From contig NZ_LMJW01000022.1 of the NCBI RefSeq assembly GCF_001429505.1, positions 688,853-752,852 of the forward strand: 64,000 nucleotides of DNA, given 5' to 3'. This DNA is from Allobosea sp. Root483D1. Lineage in GTDB: Bacteria; Pseudomonadota; Alphaproteobacteria; Rhizobiales; Beijerinckiaceae. Under the pieces are notes generated by a model that saw only the letters and a program-made list of their open reading frames with translations, ran no database searches and was not told where the DNA came from. Positions 9,270 through 17,240 of the stretch are shown here, piece by piece (position 1 is the first letter of the stretch; every line of letters starts with the position of its first letter). Position numbers and translations under genes: made by a program.

Positions 9270-10184
9270 CATGCTGCGATCAAGCTGCGTCATATCCGGG
9301 CGTTCCTGGACATTGCCGCGGAAGGAAGCCTTTCAGCGGTCGCCAGACGCCATGGCATCACCCAGCCGGCCCTGAGCCGCACGCTCGCCGAGCTCGAGGA
9401 GTTGCTGGCGGTTCAATTGTTCCGGCGCGAGAAGCGACGCCTGGTGCTGACCGAGCACGGCGCTTTGTTTCGCCGCCATGCGAGCGTCGGCCTGCAGGCG
9501 CTCGAAGCCGGCGCGGCGGCGCTGCATCCGGGGGCGGCGGGCAGCACGATCCGGGTCGGGGTTCTGCCGACGGCGGCGACGCGGCTGTTTCCGCGCGTGG
9601 CGCTCCGCTTCCGCGAGATCGCGCCGGAGACCGTGCTGGCGATCGAGACCGGCCCGCATTCCTTTCTGATCGGCTTGCTGCGCGATGGCGCGATCGACCT
9701 GATGATCGGGCGCATGCCGGCCGCGAGCGAGATGGCCGGCCTGATCTTCGAGCATCTCTATGAGGAGGAGATCGCCCTCGTCGCCCGTCACGATCACCCG
9801 CTGCGCGACGAGCGCGCCGCGCAACTCCTGCCGCAGGTTCCGGTGGTCATGCCGCCCGGCACGGCGATCATCCGCCGGGCGGTCGACGAGTATCTGATGA
9901 CGCTCAATCTCGCCGGGTTGCTGCCAGCCTTCGAGACGGTCGCCCTGCCGGTCGGGCGCGGCCTCCTGCTGGGCTCGGACGCGGTCTGGTTCATCTCGCG
10001 CGGCGTCGTGGCCGACGAACTGGACCGCGGCGAGTTCCGCGAGATTCCGACGGGGGTGCGCTTCCTGTCGGGAGCGGTCGGGCTGACCCGGCGCCAGGCG
10101 GGGCCATCCGTCCCGGGTCTGGAGCTGCTGGCCAGGTTGACCAGGGAGAGCATCGAGCGGCACGGCGAGGGCAGGTCCTCTTAG
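9267..10184 (+). CDS. pcaQ: LysR-type regulator of protocatechuate catabolism
   Basis: 305 residues. N-terminal winged HTH (IKLRHIRAFLDIAAEGSLSAVARRHGITQPALSRTL) and a C-terminal effector domain from about residue 95 (TIRVGVLPTAATRLFPRV). Divergent position next to pcaD and sequence style match PcaQ, which activates pcaDCHG in response to beta-carboxymuconate or gamma-carboxymuconolactone. ATG at 9267 begins MHAAIKLRHI; an in-frame GTG two codons earlier (9261) is possible, and no strong ribosome binding site separates them. The gene is flanked on both sides by inverted copies of its own control region. Confidence 0.93.
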   Translation: MHAAIKLRHIRAFLDIAAEGSLSAVARRHGITQPALSRTLAELEELLAVQLFRREKRRLVLTEHGALFRRHASVGLQALEAGAAALHPGAAGSTIRVGVLPTAATRLFPRVALRFREIAPETVLAIETGPHSFLIGLLRDGAIDLMIGRMPAASEMAGLIFEHLYEEEIALVARHDHPLRDERAAQLLPQVPVVMPPGTAIIRRAVDEYLMTLNLAGLLPAFETVALPVGRGLLLGSDAVWFISRGVVADELDRGEFREIPTGVRFLSGAVGLTRRQAGPSVPGLELLARLTRESIERHGEGRSS

Positions 10185-10709
10185 CTCCTGAAACTGCACG
10201 GTCTGCGGCGGGCCAAAGCGCGCCCCAGTCCAGTCATCGTCAGCGCGTCGGAAGAAGGCGCCTATCCGGCTCGCGGCCGGTCGTGCCAGCTCGCAGCACT
10301 GTGTCCGCGAGCGAATGGATTCTATCGCGCGCATCCATCACTTCATAAGTGCAGGGTTATGATCTCGCGCATGCTTTGCATTATTCGGCGCAGTTCTGTG
10401 CTGGTAAGTTATGGACATAAGGAGAGAGCAAGCGAGGCCTATCGTCCATCGCGGAGACATCGGCAGCGGGATTAAAGACTCGACGAAGATTCCGATGCCG
10501 TTTCGCTCCGCTCGTTCTTCGTCGACGCGCGCTGATACTCCACCGGCTGCTTGTGCCGCCCCGGTCGCGGGGCGAGCGACGGCATGAAGCGAAGGCAGAT
10601 TTCGATCCGATCCCGACCACGCTGAGCGCGCGGCGGTGGTCTCCGGCATTGCGCGCACTCATCCTGCCGAAAATCTAAAAAAACAGATCATCCATCTAGG
10701 GAGAAGATA
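10185..10709. other. intergenic region between pcaQ and the transporter, with the inverted control-region copy
   Basis: About 525 bases. 10344-10426 is the inverted copy of the pcaD-pcaQ control region. 10427-10700 would be a ~280-nt leader of the transporter gene. A minus-strand frame (10338-10658) has no recognisable product and runs through the repeat. No terminator with a T-run is seen after pcaQ. Confidence 0.6.
10344..10426. promoter_or_regulatory. second, inverted copy of the pca control region (copy B)
   Basis: The reverse complement matches 9187-9269 at 61 of 83 positions without a gap. It includes the CGAATAATGCAAAG block, a CATAAC element and the CATAA...TTATG arms of the palindrome (10344-10361). 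The side equivalent to pcaD faces the MHS transporter at 10710, so the transporter is probably PcaQ-regulated. The side equivalent to pcaQ contains only ATG AAG TGA, a stop after two codons. Confidence 0.7.
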
Positions 10710-12104
10710 ATGACGATTGCGCTCGAAGGTGAGCCCAAGGGCGGGCATCAGTCGAAGAAGGCGGCTGCCAGCGGCTGGATTGGCTCTGCCCTGGAATATT
10801 ACGATTTCTTTATTTATGCGACGGCCGCGTCCCTGATCTTTCCGCAGATCTTCTTTCCGTCCAGCAACCCCACGGTCGCGATCGTCGCTTCGCTCGCAAC
10901 CTATGGCGTCGGCTACGTCGCGCGTCCCATTGGCGCCTTTGTGCTGGGACACTGGGGCGACACGCATGGGCGCAAGAACGTGCTCATCCTCTGCATGTTC
11001 CTGATGGGCTTCTCGACGATCGCGGTCGGCCTGCTGCCGACCTATGAGCAGGTCGGCATCCTGGCTCCGATCCTGCTCGTCATCATGCGCCTGATCCAGG
11101 GCTTCGCCGTTGCCGGCGAGATCTCGGGTGCGAGCTCGATGATCCTCGAACATGCTCCCTTCGGTCGCCGCGGCTTCTTCGCCAGCTTCACGCTGCAGGG
11201 CGTGCAGGCGGGCCAGATCCTGGCCGCCGCGGTATTCCTGCCGCTGGCTCACTTCATGCCTGAAGCTGCCTTCAACAGCTGGGGCTGGCGCATTCCCTTC
11301 CTGCTGAGCTTCATCGTCATCATCGCCGGCTGGATCATCCGCCGCGAGGTCGACGAGACCCCGGCCTTCCGGGAAGAGGGAAGCCAGAACGCCAAGCCGC
11401 GCTCGCCGGTCGTCGAGGCGATCCAGACGACCTGGCCCGACATGATCCGCGTCGTCCTGATGGCGCTGATGAACGTGATCCCGGTCGTCGCCACCATCTT
11501 CGGCGCCGCCTATGCCGTGCAGGCCGCCTATGGCATCGGCTTCCACAAGGATGTCTATCTGTGGATCCCGGTGCTGGGGAACATCGTCGCCTGCATCGTC
11601 ATCCCCTATGTCGGCAACCTCTCCGACAGGATCGGCCGCCGCCTGCCGATCATCGTCGGCGCCCTCGGCTCGGGCGTGCTCGCCTTCGGCTATCTCTACG
11701 CGATCTCGATCCACAGCGTGCCGCTGGCGATCCTGATGTCGGTGCTGATGTGGGGCGTCGTCTACCAGGGCTACAACGCGATCTTCCCGAGCTTCTATCC
11801 GGAACTGTTCCCGACCCGGACCCGCGTCTCCTCGATGGCGATTTCGCAGAACATCGGCACCGCCTTCACTGCACTGCTGCCCGCTTTGTTCGCGATCGTC
11901 GCGCCTCCTGGTTCGCAGAACGTGCCGCTGATCGTCGGTGCGATCGCCTTCGCCATCACCGGCATCGCGGCTGCCGCTGCCTGGTCGGCGCGCGAAACCT
12001 ACCGCGTGCAGATGAAGGACCTCGGCAATCCCGATGCCGTGCCGGTCGACAAGGCAACCTATGACCGCCTGCGGGACGAGGCCATCTCCGCCTCGCGTGG
12101 CTGA
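10710..12104 (+). CDS. MHS-family MFS transporter, shikimate/aromatic-acid type
   Basis: 464 residues with about 12 predicted membrane helices: a proton symporter of the metabolite:H+ symporter branch (ShiA, ProP, KgtP relatives). Diagnostic segments are GSALEYYDFFIYATAASLIF in helix 1, the loop 2-3 motif GHWGDTHGRKN, RLIQGFAVAGEISGA and the repeat-two motif LSDRIGRR. ATG at 10710 has GGGAGAAG 4-11 nt upstream. Its location downstream of pcaQ behind a pca-type control region makes shikimate, quinate or protocatechuate the likely substrate. It is not a PcaK-type aromatic acid:H+ symporter. Confidence 0.88.
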   Translation: MTIALEGEPKGGHQSKKAAASGWIGSALEYYDFFIYATAASLIFPQIFFPSSNPTVAIVASLATYGVGYVARPIGAFVLGHWGDTHGRKNVLILCMFLMGFSTIAVGLLPTYEQVGILAPILLVIMRLIQGFAVAGEISGASSMILEHAPFGRRGFFASFTLQGVQAGQILAAAVFLPLAHFMPEAAFNSWGWRIPFLLSFIVIIAGWIIRREVDETPAFREEGSQNAKPRSPVVEAIQTTWPDMIRVVLMALMNVIPVVATIFGAAYAVQAAYGIGFHKDVYLWIPVLGNIVACIVIPYVGNLSDRIGRRLPIIVGALGSGVLAFGYLYAISIHSVPLAILMSVLMWGVVYQGYNAIFPSFYPELFPTRTRVSSMAISQNIGTAFTALLPALFAIVAPPGSQNVPLIVGAIAFAITGIAAAAAWSARETYRVQMKDLGNPDAVPVDKATYDRLRDEAISASRG

Positions 12105-12125
12105 GATCCCGACGATCGAGCTGAG

Positions 12126-12149
12126 AAGCCCCGGCGCGAGCCGGGGCTT
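12126..12149. terminator. stem-loop between convergent genes, probable bidirectional terminator
   Basis: Perfect 10-bp stem AAGCCCCGGC / GCCGGGGCTT with a GCGA tetraloop, between the transporter stop (12104) and the TetR stop (12154). No long T-run follows on either side, so efficiency is uncertain. Confidence 0.65.
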
Positions 12150-12153
12150 CGTG

Positions 12154-12834
12154 CTACCCCGGCGTCCTGTCGCTGCGGACATAGCGCCACAGCACCTCGG
12201 CGACCTCGATCCGACGCCGCGCTTTCGCTTCGGGCGAGGACATGTCCCAGCGGAATTGCGCCTCGAACGTATGCCGGTTTGCCACCGAGAATATCGACAG
12301 GGCGTTCAGCGTGACATGGAGTTCATGGGCATCGACCTCCGGCCTGATCGCGCCGAGGCTCTTGCCCTTGGCCAGCACGCGCTCGACCTGGCCGATGATC
12401 GGCCGGGTCATCTGCTTGAGCTTCTCGCTGCTGCCGATGTGCCGGCCGCGATGGATGTTCTCGATCGCGACGAGCCGGACGAATTCCGGATTGGCCTGAT
12501 GGAAATCGAAGGTGAATTCGGCGAGCCGGCGGATCGCCGCCTCCGGTTCGAGGGTCTCGAGATGCAGGCTCTCCTCCGCCTGGCGCATCCTGCCATAGGC
12601 CATCTCCAGCACGGCGACGAAGAGCTCTTCCTTCGAGTTGAAGTAGTAGAAGATCAGCCGCTTGGTGATCCCGGCCCGCGCGGCGATCGCGTCGGCATTG
12701 GCGCCGAGCAGCCCATTCTCGGCGAATTCCTCGAAGGCGATCTGCAGGATCTCGGCCTTCGTCTTCTCGCGATCCCGGCGGCGAACCTTGGTTGGTTCCG
12801 CGCTCGCCGGCGTCTGCGCACTGGCTGCTTTCAT
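12154..12834 (-). CDS. TetR/AcrR-family regulator
   Basis: 226 residues. The DNA-binding domain spans about residues 20-70 (EILQIAFEEFAENGLLGANADAIAARAGITKRLIFYYFNSKEELF), followed by a helical ligand domain (FHQANPEFVRLVAIENIHRG) of the kind seen in RutR-like TetR proteins. It is divergent from the Gfo/Idh/MocA oxidoreductase at 12990. Two near-identical 20-bp inverted-repeat sites lie in the shared intergenic region, one over the -10 box of the oxidoreductase promoter, so repression of the oxidoreductase is the simplest model. The effector is unknown. Confidence 0.9.
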   Translation of the reverse strand: MKAASAQTPASAEPTKVRRRDREKTKAEILQIAFEEFAENGLLGANADAIAARAGITKRLIFYYFNSKEELFVAVLEMAYGRMRQAEESLHLETLEPEAAIRRLAEFTFDFHQANPEFVRLVAIENIHRGRHIGSSEKLKQMTRPIIGQVERVLAKGKSLGAIRPEVDAHELHVTLNALSIFSVANRHTFEAQFRWDMSSPEAKARRRIEVAEVLWRYVRSDRTPG

Positions 12835-12895
12835 CCCGCGATCCCGGTCGTCCGTTCCGATATGGGCCTTGTCTGCTTAGACGATTTTGTGCTGC

Positions 12896-12924
12896 TTGAC
12901 AGTAATTATCCATGAGGTTAATTG
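12896..12924 (+). promoter_or_regulatory. promoter of the Gfo/Idh/MocA oxidoreductase gene
   Basis: TTGACA (12896-12901), 17-nt spacer, TAATTG (12919-12924). The -10 box lies inside the first TetR-type operator. Confidence 0.65.
12904..12923. promoter_or_regulatory. TetR-type operator 1
   Basis: AATTATCC-ATGA-GGTTAATT, an imperfect 8+8 bp inverted repeat with a 4-nt centre. It overlaps the spacer and -10 box of the oxidoreductase promoter. Confidence 0.6.
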
Positions 12925-12930
12925 AGACAT

Positions 12931-12950
12931 AATTATCCTGCAAGTTAATT
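12931..12950. promoter_or_regulatory. TetR-type operator 2
   Basis: AATTATCC-TGCA-AGTTAATT, 27 bp downstream of operator 1 and nearly identical to it. Confidence 0.6.
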
Positions 12951-12989
12951 GCAGGCGAGCCTATGGCGGTTACAGGGAGCCGTGAGAAC

Positions 12990-14060
12990 ATGACGACCAT
13001 CGCAATCGGTGTGATCGGCGCAGGTCTGATCGGACGCAAGCACCTGGCCAAGATCGCCGCGCATCCCGATTTCGACCTCGCCGGGATCGCCGACGTCAAT
13101 GCCGAGCAGGTCGCGGCCCAGAACCCCGACGCACGCGTCTTCGCCGACTATCGGACGATGCTCGACGAGACCCGGCCGGACGCCGTCATCATCGCCTCGC
13201 CCAATCAGCTGCATGCCGAGAACGGCATCGAATGCGCGCGTCGCGGTATCCACATCCTGATCGAGAAGCCGGTCACCGATATGCTGGATTCGGCGAACGC
13301 GCTGATCGGCGCGGTCAAGGCGGCCGGCATCCATTCGCTGGTCGGCCATCACCGCCGCCATCATCGTCAGGTCGCGACCCTGCGCTCGCTGCTGAGCGAG
13401 CGCCGGATCGGTGATCTCGTCGGCGTGTCCGCCATCTGGGCGGTGCACAAGCCGGCTTCCTATTACAACGCGGCGCCCTGGCGGACGCAGGCCGGTGGCG
13501 GCCCCGTCCTGATCAACCTGATCCATGAGGTCGATTTCCTGCGCTTCTCGGTCGGCGAGATCGTCTCGGTCGGCGCCGTCCTCTCCAACCGCCGGCGTGG
13601 TTTCGCCGTCGAGGACACGGCCGGCGTGCTGATCGAGTTCGAGAGCGGGGCGATCGGGACCTTCTTCGTCAGCGACAGTGCCGTCTCGCCCTGGACCACC
13701 GAGCAGGGCGTCGGCGAATCCCCGGAGTTCCCGTTCAGCGGCGAGAGCAGCTACCGCTTCATGGGCAGCCGTGGCGCGCTCGAATTCCCGAACCTGGTCG
13801 AGTGGGCGCAGGCCGGCGAGCCGAGCTGGAACCTGCCGATCAAGGCGCAGCGGATCCATGCGCCGACGCTCGACCCCTACATCGCCCAGCTCGACCATTT
13901 CCGCGACGTGATCCGCGGTACGGCGGCGTCGCTGCAGCCGGTCGAGGACGGGGCGCGCACGCTGATCGCGACGCTCGCCGTGGCCGAGGCTGCCGCGACC
14001 GGCCGGCGGGTCGACCTGCGCGATCGCTACACGACCCTGCTCTCGCCTGGCGCAGCGTAG
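12990..14060 (+). CDS. Gfo/Idh/MocA-family NAD(P)-dependent oxidoreductase
   Basis: 356 residues. N-terminal Rossmann fold (IGVIGAGLIGRKHLAKI) and the family signature IEKPVTD with the catalytic lysine; HHRRHH and the segment NLIHEVDFLRF supply typical residues of the C-terminal beta-sheet domain. Members oxidise or reduce sugars, inositols, amino-sugar or related hydroxy compounds; the substrate cannot be told from sequence. ATG at 12990 was preferred because GGGAG (12975-12979) lies 10 nt upstream; an in-frame ATG at 12963 would add nine residues. The gene is alone on its transcript apart from possible read-through and is controlled by the divergent TetR. Confidence 0.88.
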   Translation: MTTIAIGVIGAGLIGRKHLAKIAAHPDFDLAGIADVNAEQVAAQNPDARVFADYRTMLDETRPDAVIIASPNQLHAENGIECARRGIHILIEKPVTDMLDSANALIGAVKAAGIHSLVGHHRRHHRQVATLRSLLSERRIGDLVGVSAIWAVHKPASYYNAAPWRTQAGGGPVLINLIHEVDFLRFSVGEIVSVGAVLSNRRRGFAVEDTAGVLIEFESGAIGTFFVSDSAVSPWTTEQGVGESPEFPFSGESSYRFMGSRGALEFPNLVEWAQAGEPSWNLPIKAQRIHAPTLDPYIAQLDHFRDVIRGTAASLQPVEDGARTLIATLAVAEAAATGRRVDLRDRYTTLLSPGAA

Positions 14061-14094
14061 CGAAGGACGCCGTGAGCGGACGGGGCTCCCGCCG

Positions 14095-15597
14095 TCAGCG
14101 CGACGTTCCGCCCGCGATTGGGAAGACGCTAGGTCGCAGCCGCTTGAATGGCAGGGTCTCGATCCGGCTGGTGCAGGGGCCGGGCGTCGCCACGGTGAAG
14201 CTGCCCTTGGCGATGTTGTCATAGGCGCGCCGATGCGCCACCGCCGCCTTGACGCCGATCGCCTTCAGCGTCTCCGGTTCGATGCCTTGTGAGCGCAACT
14301 GCCCGAGATCGAAGGGCGGCGTCTTGCGACTGCTCAGCAGAATGGTGACGCCGCCGGCCTGCACCACTACGCTCGGCCCCATGCTGAAGCGCGAGCCCTG
14401 CGATGCCGCCAGATGGCTGTTGAGGTCTTCGAGCGCGAACGCGCCATCGCTGGCGCTGACGAAGGCAGCCTCGATCTCGACCGGTCCTTCGGCGATCGCG
14501 CTGCCCTTGCCGCCGATCGAGAGACTGCGCACCTCGCCAGGCTGCGCTCCGGACATCGCCGCGACGGCTGCCGGATCGGCGATGGCGACCGCGCAGTTCT
14601 CGACGCCATGGCGCAGGAAGGCGCGCAGCACCGAAGTGCTGTCGCCGGGCGCACCACCGCCGATATTGTCGGCCGGCTCGACGACGATATACGGCCCGCC
14701 GGGCGAGCGCAGGATCTCGGTGACGGCCTGGTCGATGTCCCATTCCGCCGGCAGGCCGAGCTCGCGCAATTCCGTCGCAATCAGCACCAAGCGGTCGAGC
14801 GCTTCCCGGGCGGCAGCTTCCGGTCCGGTGAAGGCCAGCGCGAAGGCGACGCCGGCTTCCGGTACATCCGAGAACGAGTAGCCGCCGATGACGTTCGCGA
14901 CCCAGATCGCCGGATTCTCCTGCTCGATCCGGCGCGCCAGCGCTTCGAGGTCCTGCATCGGCCGGTCGGCCGTACCGGTGCCGGTTGGCGGCCACATCAC
15001 AGGCGCGTTGCAGGAGAGCATGCGCGGCAGCTCGCCCTCTTTCAGGGCACGCGCGAGCAGCCGGGCTGAGCGCACCGCCGATTCGCGCGCGTCGGTGTGC
15101 GGGTTCTCACGATAGGCAACCAGGGCGTTGGCATGCTCAGCCATGGCCGCGGTGAAGTTGGCGTGCAGGTCGAAGACGCCGAAGACCGGCAGTCTCTCGC
15201 AGCCCGGCACGGAGCGGATATGGGCGAGCAGCGCGCCTTCCGGGTCGGGGCTTTCGGTCGTGACCATGGCGCCGTGCAGCGCCAGCCAGATGCCGTCGAG
15301 ACCGCCCGAGGCGAGCGCGGCCGCCAGCCCGACAGCGAAGTCCCGCAGGAAGCCCTGGAAGATGGCGTGATCGACGGTGCCGGCGGGCAGAGCCGTATAG
15401 TCGACCGTCGGCACGACCTCCCAGCCTTCCGCCGCCGCGACCTCGAGGAAGCCGTCCACGGTCGAGCCGTCGCCACGCCGCCGCAGCAGCTCCTCGCCCT
15501 GGCGGATGGTGAAATCGGCGAGCCCGGTGATCTCGTCGACGAAGCTGTGCGTCTCGTGGAAGAGCGCCCCGAGCAGGATGCGGCGGCGTTGCGACAT
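14095..15597 (-). CDS. M81-family metallopeptidase (MlrC-like), paralogue 1
   Basis: 500 residues, standard for the family whose type member MlrC (microcystinase C) hydrolyses linearised microcystin. The N-terminal domain has the metal motif LFHETHSF and GVFDLHANF; the C-terminal domain carries DNIGGGAPGDST. Start at 15597 (MSQRRRILLG) has AGGAG 11 nt upstream; the longer frame from 15675 would run into the intergenic palindrome. Divergent from paralogue 2. No signal peptide, so it acts on imported substrates. The true substrate is unknown; hydrolysis of an unusual amide or peptide bond is inferred. Confidence 0.88.
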   Translation of the reverse strand: MSQRRRILLGALFHETHSFVDEITGLADFTIRQGEELLRRRGDGSTVDGFLEVAAAEGWEVVPTVDYTALPAGTVDHAIFQGFLRDFAVGLAAALASGGLDGIWLALHGAMVTTESPDPEGALLAHIRSVPGCERLPVFGVFDLHANFTAAMAEHANALVAYRENPHTDARESAVRSARLLARALKEGELPRMLSCNAPVMWPPTGTGTADRPMQDLEALARRIEQENPAIWVANVIGGYSFSDVPEAGVAFALAFTGPEAAAREALDRLVLIATELRELGLPAEWDIDQAVTEILRSPGGPYIVVEPADNIGGGAPGDSTSVLRAFLRHGVENCAVAIADPAAVAAMSGAQPGEVRSLSIGGKGSAIAEGPVEIEAAFVSASDGAFALEDLNSHLAASQGSRFSMGPSVVVQAGGVTILLSSRKTPPFDLGQLRSQGIEPETLKAIGVKAAVAHRRAYDNIAKGSFTVATPGPCTSRIETLPFKRLRPSVFPIAGGTSR

Positions 15598-15668
15598 GGT
15601 CTCGGCAGCTCCTGCGGACGAAGCAGGAGCATCTCGGCGGCTCGCCTGTTCCGAATCAAGCCTGCATT

Positions 15669-15685
15669 GTTCCACTCCAGGGAAC
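15669..15685. promoter_or_regulatory. inverted repeat between divergent M81 genes
   Basis: GTTCC-ACTCCAG-GGAAC, 10 bp upstream of a TTGACA box. A good position for an operator, perhaps for the IclR protein encoded at 23693-24481. Sequence evidence only. Confidence 0.4.
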
Positions 15686-15694
15686 GTAGGTCCT

Positions 15695-15724
15695 TTGACA
15701 GCGCAAGCCCGCTGCCGGTTTCAT
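15695..15724 (+). promoter_or_regulatory. candidate promoter of the M81/PLP-enzyme/ABC operon
   Basis: TTGACA (15695-15700), 18-nt spacer, TTTCAT (15719-15724). A start near 15731 excludes the upstream in-frame ATG at 15723 as the translation start of paralogue 2. Confidence 0.45.
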
Positions 15725-15779
15725 GGCCGCGCCGACGGCCGAAGGGGCGGGCGTCGGCGCTGCTCTGGAATGGATCCGC

Positions 15780-17240
15780 ATGCGCGTCTTCACTGCGTCG
15801 CTGGCGACGGAAACCAACACGTTCGCGCCGCTCTATGTCGATCGCAGTGCCTTCGAGAGCGCCTTCTATTGCCCACCCGGCGCGCACCCGGATACGCCGA
15901 CATTGTGCTCGGCCCCGATCGTCGCGGCGCGCCGCCGCGCTGCGAGCGAGGGCTACGATCTGGTCGAGGGCACGGCGACCTGGGCCGAGCCGGCCGGGCT
16001 GGTCTCTCGCGAGGGCTATGAGAGCCTGCGCGACGAGATTTTGGGCCAGCTCCGGGCGGCGCTGCCGGTCGACATCGTGCTGCTCGGACTGCACGGCGCC
16101 ATGGTGGCGCAGGGTTACGATGATTGCGAAGGCGACCTGATCGCGCAGGCACGGGCGCTCGCCGGGCCCGATTGCGTCATCGGTGTCGAGCTCGACATGC
16201 ACTGCCATCTTAGCGCCGGGATGATCGAGGGCGCCGACATCATCGTCGCCTTCAAGGAATTCCCCCATACCGACTTCCTGGCGCGGGCCGAGGATCTGCT
16301 GGAGCTCTGCCTCAGGACGGCGCGCGGGCAGGTGCAGCCGGTGAGCGCCGTCTTCGACTGCCGCGGGCTCGCCGCCTTCATGACCAGCCGCGAGCCCGGC
16401 CGCAGCTTCGTCGACCGGATCAAGGCGATGGAAGGCCGGGACGGCATCCTCAGCATCTCGGTCGCGCATGGCTTCCAGGCAGCCGATGTCGCCGATGTCG
16501 GCAGCAAGGTGCTGGTCATCGCCGATGGCGACCGTGACAAGGCCGCGGCGCTGGCGACGCGGCTCGGGCTGGAGATCCTCGGCTGGGGGCAGGGCGCTTC
16601 GCCCAGGCATTACAAGCCGGAGGAGGGCATCGCGGCTGCGATCGAGCAGGCCGAGCCGGGCAAGCCCGTCGTTCTCGCCGATCGCTGGGACAATCCGGGC
16701 GGCGGCGTCGCCGGCGATTCTTCCGTCATGGTCGAGGCGTTGCTGCGCCACCCCGAGATTCCGGCGGCGATCGGGGCGCTCTGGGATCCCGTCGCAGTGA
16801 GCCTTTGCCGCGCCGCCGGCATCGGGGCCGAAATCCCGCTGCGCTTCGCCGGCAAGGCGGCGCCGTCCTCCGGCCGGCCGATCGACGCGATGGTGGAGGT
16901 GGTCGGAACGACCGCCGATCTGCTGATCCCGTTCGAGCAGAGCTGGGTCTCGCTCGGACCGGCGGTTGCGATCAGGATCGGCCTTCTCCACATCGTCCTG
17001 GCCTCGACCCGCGCCCAGACCTTCAGCCCGCCGGTCTTCACCGATCTCGGCATCGATCTTTCGGCGAAGACGCTGGTCGTGGTCAAATCCTCGAACCATT
17101 TCCACGCCGCCTTCGCGCCGATCGCCGCCAGCGTGCTCTATCTCGACAGCGGCGGGCCCTATCCGCCCGACGCCAGCAAGATCCCCTATACCAAGGTCAA
17201 ACGCCCCTTTTCCCCGCTGGATCCGAATCCATGGCTGTAG
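15780..17240 (+). CDS. M81-family metallopeptidase (MlrC-like), paralogue 2
   Basis: 486 residues from MRVFTASLATETNTFAP. The first metal motif is ATETNTF in place of HETHS/HETN, so one N-terminal histidine of the canonical site is absent; GVELDMHCHL, FKEFPHTD and DRWDNPGGGVAGDSS are present. ATG 15780 is chosen from homology to paralogue 3 (both start directly at the first strand) and because the likely promoter ends at 15724; no clear ribosome binding site is visible. The last 10 bases overlap the next gene. Probably an amide or peptide hydrolase in a shared pathway with its neighbours. Confidence 0.85.
   Translation: MRVFTASLATETNTFAPLYVDRSAFESAFYCPPGAHPDTPTLCSAPIVAARRRAASEGYDLVEGTATWAEPAGLVSREGYESLRDEILGQLRAALPVDIVLLGLHGAMVAQGYDDCEGDLIAQARALAGPDCVIGVELDMHCHLSAGMIEGADIIVAFKEFPHTDFLARAEDLLELCLRTARGQVQPVSAVFDCRGLAAFMTSREPGRSFVDRIKAMEGRDGILSISVAHGFQAADVADVGSKVLVIADGDRDKAAALATRLGLEILGWGQGASPRHYKPEEGIAAAIEQAEPGKPVVLADRWDNPGGGVAGDSSVMVEALLRHPEIPAAIGALWDPVAVSLCRAAGIGAEIPLRFAGKAAPSSGRPIDAMVEVVGTTADLLIPFEQSWVSLGPAVAIRIGLLHIVLASTRAQTFSPPVFTDLGIDLSAKTLVVVKSSNHFHAAFAPIAASVLYLDSGGPYPPDASKIPYTKVKRPFSPLDPNPWL

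Noticed and set aside
10338..10658. 106-codon minus-strand frame downstream of pcaQ
   Set aside because: It is open because it reads through the inverted control-region copy; no product is recognisable and no ribosome site precedes it.
10659..12182. 507-residue minus-strand frame opposite the MHS transporter
   Set aside because: Asp/Arg/Gly/His-rich, low-complexity translation typical of an antisense frame in GC-rich DNA; the plus strand has a clear 12-helix transporter.
15042..17105. 687-residue minus-strand frame overlapping two M81 genes
   Set aside because: It covers paralogue 2 in antisense and then runs out of frame through paralogue 1. No protein family is visible.
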